Assembly (NCBI RefSeq): GCF_000826545.1
Contig: NZ_CDME01000007.1
Location: 186,001-250,000 of the forward strand
DNA from: Kibdelosporangium sp. MJ126-NF4
GTDB taxonomy: Bacteria > Actinomycetota > Actinomycetes > Mycobacteriales > Pseudonocardiaceae
Length of the DNA: 64,000 nucleotides
Direction: 5' to 3'
Shown one piece after another: positions 59,693 to 64,000 of this stretch. Numbering within the stretch: the stretch's first letter is position 1; every line of letters starts with the position of its first letter. Below the pieces are notes generated by a model that was given only the letters and a program-made list of their open reading frames with translations, searched no databases and had not been told where the DNA came from. The translations under genes were made by a program, and so were the position numbers.

Positions 59693-60166
59693 ATGACAAC
59701 GATGACTCAACCGGCTCCGGCCTGGCTGCGTGAGCTGGCCGCGGCCCGAGCCCACTACGAGGAAAACTTCGGCTGGCCGGTGGCCGTCCAGGTCGGTCAG
59801 CGCCAGCTGGCCGTGGCCCTCGGTCAGGTACTCGACGCGATCACCATGCCTGCCGACCTGGCGGATCAGGTGCATCGGCAACTGGGCATCGCCATGCTGG
59901 CAGGCCCGGTCATCGTCCACCCGGATGGCGGGCGGTGGACTTTCCTCACCCAGGCCGCGACCATGATGCGTGGGGACGTCGTGGACGGGCTGGACGGGCA
60001 CGAGGTACGCCACGCGGGGGCGGGCGCGTACACGGTCGTGCCGACCGAGTCCGGCGACGGGGGATGGCGCTGGATCAACGAGCCCAAGCCACACCAGATG
60101 CTTCCCTCGGCGTACGCGGTCGTCGCCACAGCCCGCAGGCTGTGTGCGGCCAGCACCGCTGCCTGA
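59693..60166 (+). CDS. Conserved hypothetical protein of actinomycetes
   Basis: 157 residues from ATG 59693, with AGGGGA upstream. It begins MTTMTQPAPAWLRELAAARA and has HYEENFGWPVAVQVGQRQLA, MLAGPVIVHPDGGRWTFLTQ and GHEVRHAGAGAYTVVPTESG. The pattern is reminiscent of the N-terminal prim-pol-like (bifunctional DNA primase/polymerase) family, but I do not see its full active site. Single gene between two strong terminators. Confidence 0.6.
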   Translation: MTTMTQPAPAWLRELAAARAHYEENFGWPVAVQVGQRQLAVALGQVLDAITMPADLADQVHRQLGIAMLAGPVIVHPDGGRWTFLTQAATMMRGDVVDGLDGHEVRHAGAGAYTVVPTESGDGGWRWINEPKPHQMLPSAYAVVATARRLCAASTAA

Positions 60167-60190
60167 GTACTTCCTTGCGGTAGCAGTTTC

Positions 60191-60223
60191 GAAGCCGGGC
60201 GGACAAGCGGTCCGCCCGGCTTC
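60191..60223 (+). terminator. Rho-independent terminator
   Basis: Fourteen-base arms GAAGCCGGGCGGAC and its complement, 5-base loop, then TTTTG. Ends the 59693-60166 transcript and, in the other direction, probably the chitinase transcript. Confidence 0.85.
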
Positions 60224-60273
60224 TTTTGCCGACCAGGGGCGCGGCTGGAGGTACCGTGCCCTGGTCTCCCCGG

Positions 60274-61491
60274 TCAGCCGTTCTTCATCGCGGTGACGAG
60301 TTCACCGCCTGTGGTGTCACCGGACAGCTCCCAGAAGAAGGAGCCGCCAAGGCCCTGGCTCTTGGCCCAGCTCATCTTCCCGGCGATGGTCGACGGCGTG
60401 TCGTAGCTCCACCACTGGGACCCGCACTTGGCGTACGCGGTCCCGGCGATCGTCCCGGTGGACGGGCACCGGGTCTTGAGGACCTTGTAGTCCTCGATAC
60501 CGGCCTCGTAGGTTCCCGGCGCGGCACCGGTCGCGGTGCCACCTGGCGTCGCCTGCGTCACGCCGGTCCAGCCGCGGCCGTAGAAGCCGATGCCGATCCA
60601 CAGTTTGCTGGACGGCACGCCCTTGGCCTTCAGTTTGGCGATGGCCTCGGCGGTGTTGAACCCGGCCTGCGGGATGCCGGTGTACGCGGTCAGCGGCGAG
60701 TGCGGTGCGGTCGGGCCCTGCGGGGCCCACGCGCCGAAGAAGTCGTACGTCATCACGTTGTACCAGTCGAAGTACTGCGCGGCGGACGCGTAGTTCGCCT
60801 TGTCGATCTTGCCACCGGCCGACGCGTCGGCCGTGATCGCGGCGGTGACCAGTTTGGAACCGAACTTGGCGCGCAGCGCCTGTGCCAGCTTCGTCAGCGA
60901 CTCCGGCCCGCTGGTGTCGCAGGTCAGGCCGCACGCGTTGGGGTACTCCCAGTCGATGTCGATCCCGTCGAACACGCCTGCCCAGCGTGCGTCGTTGATC
61001 AGGTTGTAGCAGGAGTTGGCGAACGCCGTCGGGTTCTGCGCGGCCTGGCCGAAACCGCCCGACCAGGTCCAGCCGCCGAACGAGAAGATCACCTTGATCT
61101 GCGGGTGCAGCTTCTTGAGCTTCTTGAGCTGGTTGAAGTTGCCGCGCAGCGCACCGGCGTCCCACGTGTCGGCCACGCCGTCCACACTGGACGAAGCGTC
61201 GTAGAACCTGTCGTAGTCGGCGTAGGTGTCGCCGAGCACGCACTGGCCGTTGACGACGTTGCCGAAGGCGTAGTTGATGTGCGTCAGTTTGGTTGCCGCA
61301 CCACTGGTCTTGATGTTCTTGACGTGGTAATTGCGCTGGTAGACGCCCCACTGTGCGAAGTAGCCGAGCACGTTGCCGTTCGGCGCGGCCTCGGCGGGCG
61401 CTGTCGCGGATGGGGAGACGATCACCACGGCCAAAGCCGTGACCAGCGCGCTGACGAAAGCGAGGAGCTTGCGCCGTGGAGACTTGGACAT
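60274..61491 (-). CDS. Secreted chitinase, glycoside hydrolase family 18
   Basis: 405 residues from ATG 61491 (GGAGAAC upstream). A signal peptide (KLLAFVSALVTALAVVIVSP, cleavage near AEA-AP) leads directly to the catalytic barrel. The active-site motif DGIDIDWEYP (DxxDxDxE) is present, with SFGGWTWSG before it and the MTYDFFGAWAPQ and WWSYDTP motifs after it. No chitin-binding module is attached. It should cut chitin outside the cell. A DasR-type site lies about 100 bp before the start codon. Confidence 0.92.
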   Translation of the reverse strand: MSKSPRRKLLAFVSALVTALAVVIVSPSATAPAEAAPNGNVLGYFAQWGVYQRNYHVKNIKTSGAATKLTHINYAFGNVVNGQCVLGDTYADYDRFYDASSSVDGVADTWDAGALRGNFNQLKKLKKLHPQIKVIFSFGGWTWSGGFGQAAQNPTAFANSCYNLINDARWAGVFDGIDIDWEYPNACGLTCDTSGPESLTKLAQALRAKFGSKLVTAAITADASAGGKIDKANYASAAQYFDWYNVMTYDFFGAWAPQGPTAPHSPLTAYTGIPQAGFNTAEAIAKLKAKGVPSSKLWIGIGFYGRGWTGVTQATPGGTATGAAPGTYEAGIEDYKVLKTRCPSTGTIAGTAYAKCGSQWWSYDTPSTIAGKMSWAKSQGLGGSFFWELSGDTTGGELVTAMKNG

Positions 61492-61593
61492 GAGTTCTCC
61501 GAAGGTGACGCGATGCGCTGTGCGCACCGCACCCAGCAGGGAACCGCGGAGCCCGCGCCTGGCCGGCGGTGTGGTCGAACCACTTCAACGTAG

Positions 61594-61609
61594 AGTGGAC
61601 TAGACCAAT
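61594..61609. promoter_or_regulatory. DasR-responsive element (dre) upstream of the chitinase
   Basis: AGTGGACTAGACCAAT matches the Streptomyces dre consensus A(G/C)TGGTCTAGACCA(G/C)T at 14 of 16 positions. It is 103 bp before the chitinase ATG. DasR represses chitin and N-acetylglucosamine genes until amino-sugar phosphates appear. Confidence 0.7.
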
Positions 61610-61640
61610 ACGTCAATGGTGATTCGGCGGTGAACCGGTA

Positions 61641-63677
61641 CTACCAGTGGCCGTCCTCGAGGATCTGCCTGAGTACCTTGCCCGTCGCGTTGCGCGGCAG
61701 ATCCTCGACGAACACCACGTCACGGGGCACGGCGAACCGCGCCAGCCGCTCCTGCACGTACCGGCGCACGAAGTCCGCGTCCAACTGCGCGCCCGGCCTG
61801 AGCACGAGGTACGCGGCCAGCCGCTGGCCGTACTCGTAGTCCGGCACGCCGACCACCGCCGCCTCCAGCACCTGGGGGAGCGCGGTCAGCGCTTCCTCGA
61901 CCGGACCGGGGAAGACGTTCTCGCCGCCGGACACGATCATCTCGTCGTCACGGCCCTCAACGAACAGGCGACCGTCGGCATCGAGGTAGCCGCGGTCGCC
62001 TGTGTCCATCAGGGAGTGTCTCAACGCGAGGTTCGCGCCGTTGGTGTAGCCGTCGAACAACATGTCGTTGCCGACGAAGATCCGCCCGATCACACCGGGC
62101 GGAGTGGGGACTCCCGCACCCTGGAGGATCGCGATCCGCGTCCCGAGCGGAGGCATGCCCGCGGTCGTCGGCGCCGCGCGCAGATCCCTCGGATCGGCGA
62201 CCGTGCCCCACGACACCTCGGTTGAGCCGTAGAGGTTGTAGAGGATGTCACCGAACGCGTCCATGAACTTCTCGGCCAGCCGTCCCGGCAGGGCCGACCC
62301 GCTGCTGGCGACGACGCGCAGTGACGACGTGTCGTACCGTTCGCGCACCGCTTTCGGCAGGTCCACCATGCGCTGCAACATGATCGGCACCGCGAACATC
62401 GACGTGCACTTGTGCTCCTCGATCGCCTGCAACGCCGACTGCGGGTGAAACCGGCGCTGCAGCACCAAAGTCGAGCGCAGCGGCATGCCGAGTTGGACCG
62501 CGGCCAGCCCCCACGTGTGGAACATCGGCGCGGCGACGAGCATTTTCTCCCCGGCGCGCAACGGAATGCGCGACAGCACCGCCGCCGCGTTGCCCAGGCC
62601 ACGCGGGGTCGGCCGTTTCGCGCCTTTCGGCGTGCCGGACGTGCCCGAGGTCAGCACCACGATCTTGCCCGGCTTCTTCGGTGGCGTGATCCTGTCCGGG
62701 GTGCCGTGCGCGATCAGTTCCTCGACGTTCGGCCCGCGCCCGAACGGCTCCGCCCACGTGCGGATGCGGGGCAGGTTGGGCGGCAGGTACGTGGTCAGAC
62801 CGGCGAACTCGTCGTCGACCATCAGCAACGTCGGCCGGTGCTGGCGGATCACCTCGGCGATCTGGGCCGCGGCCAGTCCGGTGTTCATCAGCAGGACGTC
62901 CGCGCCGAGCTTGCCGCACGCGATGAACGCCTCCAGCATCGTGCCGTGGTTGCGGCACATCAGCGCGACCCGCGAGCCCTCCGTCACCCAGTACTTGGCC
63001 AGCAGGTTGGCCATCCGGTTCGTTCGCTCCTCCACCTCGGCGAACGTGTGGGACGTCAACTCGTCGTGGTAGGAGACCTCGTTCGGGATGCGCACAGCGG
63101 AGGCCTGGTAGCCACCGGCGACCGTGGCGCCCCACTTGGCCAGCTGTGCCATCTGCCGCAGCATCCGGTCCGGCCGCCCCGGTGCCAGCGCGCCCGCTTT
63201 GGCCAGCGTCCGCGCGATGCTGAGCATCGAGCCGCGCGCGGTGGCGGGATCACGGGGAATGGGTGGCAGTGCGACGGGCCTGCCGTCGAGGTGGTCGCGC
63301 AGCCGCTCGAGCGCCTCGTCGACGTTGCGGCGCACGGTGTTTCCGTTCTGATCCGCGAGCAGCAGCGTGAGCAGGATGTTGATCTCGGTGCCGCCGCGGG
63401 GGGCGGGTTTGAGCATGACCGACAGCCGATGTGTCTGGCGTTGCATGCTGGACCAGGCCAGGTGCTCGGCCTGTCGGAACATGGTGATCTCGACCTCGTC
63501 GTCGAACCCGGCGCGGACCAGGTAGCGCGCTCCCCGGCCGTGGTGCTGTGTCAAGCGCTCACACCAACTGAGTCCACGGACATACCGCGGGTACAACTCG
63601 GGGTCGCTGATCACCTCCCAAACCCTCGCAGGTGGATGGCGCACGACCGTTCGCGTCTCAACGCTGTCGGATCGCAT
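61641..63677 (-). CDS. SRPBCC domain fused to an acyl-CoA synthetase (AMP-binding enzyme)
   Basis: 678 residues from ATG 63677. The frame is open to 63755, but the region before ATG looks like a promoter. Residues 1-130 resemble an SRPBCC/polyketide-cyclase-like fold (TRTVVRHPPARVWEVISDPE, TEINILLTLLLADQNGNTV). From about 175 comes a class I adenylating enzyme: P-loop VVLTSGTSGTPKGAKR, NLYGSTEVSWG, GYLDADGRLFVEGRDDEMIV and the C-terminal Lys in PRNATGKVLRQIL. It should activate a fatty or aromatic acid as AMP ester and transfer it to CoA. The fused lipid-binding-type domain is unusual and may present the substrate. Confidence 0.82.
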   Translation of the reverse strand: MRSDSVETRTVVRHPPARVWEVISDPELYPRYVRGLSWCERLTQHHGRGARYLVRAGFDDEVEITMFRQAEHLAWSSMQRQTHRLSVMLKPAPRGGTEINILLTLLLADQNGNTVRRNVDEALERLRDHLDGRPVALPPIPRDPATARGSMLSIARTLAKAGALAPGRPDRMLRQMAQLAKWGATVAGGYQASAVRIPNEVSYHDELTSHTFAEVEERTNRMANLLAKYWVTEGSRVALMCRNHGTMLEAFIACGKLGADVLLMNTGLAAAQIAEVIRQHRPTLLMVDDEFAGLTTYLPPNLPRIRTWAEPFGRGPNVEELIAHGTPDRITPPKKPGKIVVLTSGTSGTPKGAKRPTPRGLGNAAAVLSRIPLRAGEKMLVAAPMFHTWGLAAVQLGMPLRSTLVLQRRFHPQSALQAIEEHKCTSMFAVPIMLQRMVDLPKAVRERYDTSSLRVVASSGSALPGRLAEKFMDAFGDILYNLYGSTEVSWGTVADPRDLRAAPTTAGMPPLGTRIAILQGAGVPTPPGVIGRIFVGNDMLFDGYTNGANLALRHSLMDTGDRGYLDADGRLFVEGRDDEMIVSGGENVFPGPVEEALTALPQVLEAAVVGVPDYEYGQRLAAYLVLRPGAQLDADFVRRYVQERLARFAVPRDVVFVEDLPRNATGKVLRQILEDGHW

Positions 63678-63745
63678 ATCTACCGATGAGTAGCATCGTC
63701 CCGCCGATCGGTGCAAGTCTGTCGCCCGAACGGACCAACGGGGTG

Positions 63746-63786
63746 AAAAGGCCACTAGCCCGGCAAACCGGCAAAAGTGGCCTTTT
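63746..63786. terminator. Bidirectional terminator
   Basis: AAAAGGCCACT (63746-63756) and its complement (63776-63786), so a T run on both strands. It lies 64 bp past the stop of the leftward gene entering from the right edge. Confidence 0.75.
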
Positions 63787-63849
63787 CCCTGGTAATGGAC
63801 GTCACTGGGATGCCGGTTAATCCCACGTGCGCGGAAAAGGAGGTGACCC

Positions 63850-64000
63850 TCAGCTACCGCAGTACTGGGCCTGCTTGCCGATCGCCCGGTACGGGCAGTC
63901 CGACAGTTCCAGCAGCTTCAGCACGGCCTCCTTGTTGCGGGCCGTCTCGCGGTCGATCACCTCGTCGGGCGGGTAGAAACCGCCGCCGCCCGCGCCCGTC
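63850..64000 (-). CDS. C-terminal end of an unidentified protein (partial)
   Basis: Fifty codons from the right edge to TGA at 63850. The tail reads [40 protein letters not shown] and ends CGS. Two Cys (in SDCPY and QYCGS) could form a disulfide, so a secreted protein is possible. Not identified. Confidence 0.6.
   Translation of the reverse strand, partial: TGAGGGGFYPPDEVIDRETARNKEAVLKLLELSDCPYRAIGKQAQYCGS

Noticed and set aside
1..64000. CRISPR arrays, tRNA and rRNA genes
   Set aside because: No regularly spaced repeats and no cloverleaf or rRNA sequence recognised on either strand by reading.

Overview
The window is GC-rich DNA from an actinomycete. Codons end mostly in G or C, GTG and TTG starts are common, and a mycothiol-dependent isomerase family, a SARP regulator, a DasR-like operator before a chitinase and a cobalamin riboswitch with CbtAB are all present. 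The gene set would fit the Pseudonocardiaceae (Kutzneria, Lentzea, Saccharothrix and relatives), but that placement is a guess. No rRNA, tRNA or CRISPR array was seen.

Positions 1-1.7 kb hold the tail of a secreted protein, a malectin-like remnant and a membrane-anchored CU044_5270-type protein that seems to have lost its sigma-factor partner. From 1.73 to 30.8 kb the DNA is an accessory region built from nested mobile elements. There are four modules of the Tn554 type (overlapping tyrosine-recombinase genes, TnpA-like then TnpB-like): 1731-6024, 6358-9750, 9751 to about 12268 (truncated) and 26908 to about 30.8 kb (with a TnpC-like DUF6262 protein). The first two share terminal inverted repeats of the form TTA(C/T)(A/G)TGGA. 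The second and third lie inside one Tn3-family transposase gene, whose 5' part is at 12269-14521 and 3' part at 6025-6357. A serine resolvase, an IS5-family insertion sequence using a -1 frameshift, and an endonuclease VII-like protein follow.

Between the Tn3/IS zone and the last Tn554-like module (18.5-26.9 kb) is a compact cargo cluster read from a divergent promoter region. Leftward it carries an XRE-TPR regulator, a MenC-family enolase-superfamily enzyme and a small Cys-rich protein. Rightward it carries several small proteins (a membrane peptide, an acidic peptide, two tandem paralogues), a secreted trypsin-like protease, a SAM-methyltransferase-like protein and a CYTH-domain phosphohydrolase/cyclase. 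I do not recognise this combination as a described system.

From 31 to 64 kb the sequence looks like ordinary chromosome. It contains a TetR/DsbA-like/mycothiol-isomerase operon, a trypsin with two PKD domains, a two-component system next to an MMPL transporter, and a double-module histidine kinase. Next come a beta-grasp, ubiquitin-like protein ending in Gly-Gly that overlaps a DUF4132 gene and a nucleotidyltransferase, then FxsA, DUF3616, a methyltransferase, a MarR regulator facing a cupin, and a GH38 alpha-mannosidase. After these lie a 20-residue peptide with seven cysteines, a four-gene FtsK/SpoIIIE-type ATPase operon with small helical partners, and an AfsR-like SARP regulator. The region ends with a phosphatase beside a riboswitch-controlled cbtBA pair, a GH18 chitinase with a DasR-type site, and a fused SRPBCC/acyl-CoA-ligase gene.

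The strongest candidates for something undescribed are the ubiquitin-like/DUF4132/nucleotidyltransferase operon (41.7-45.2 kb), the cargo cluster (18.5-26.9 kb), and the FtsK operon with the neighbouring Cys-rich peptide (51.2-55.0 kb).
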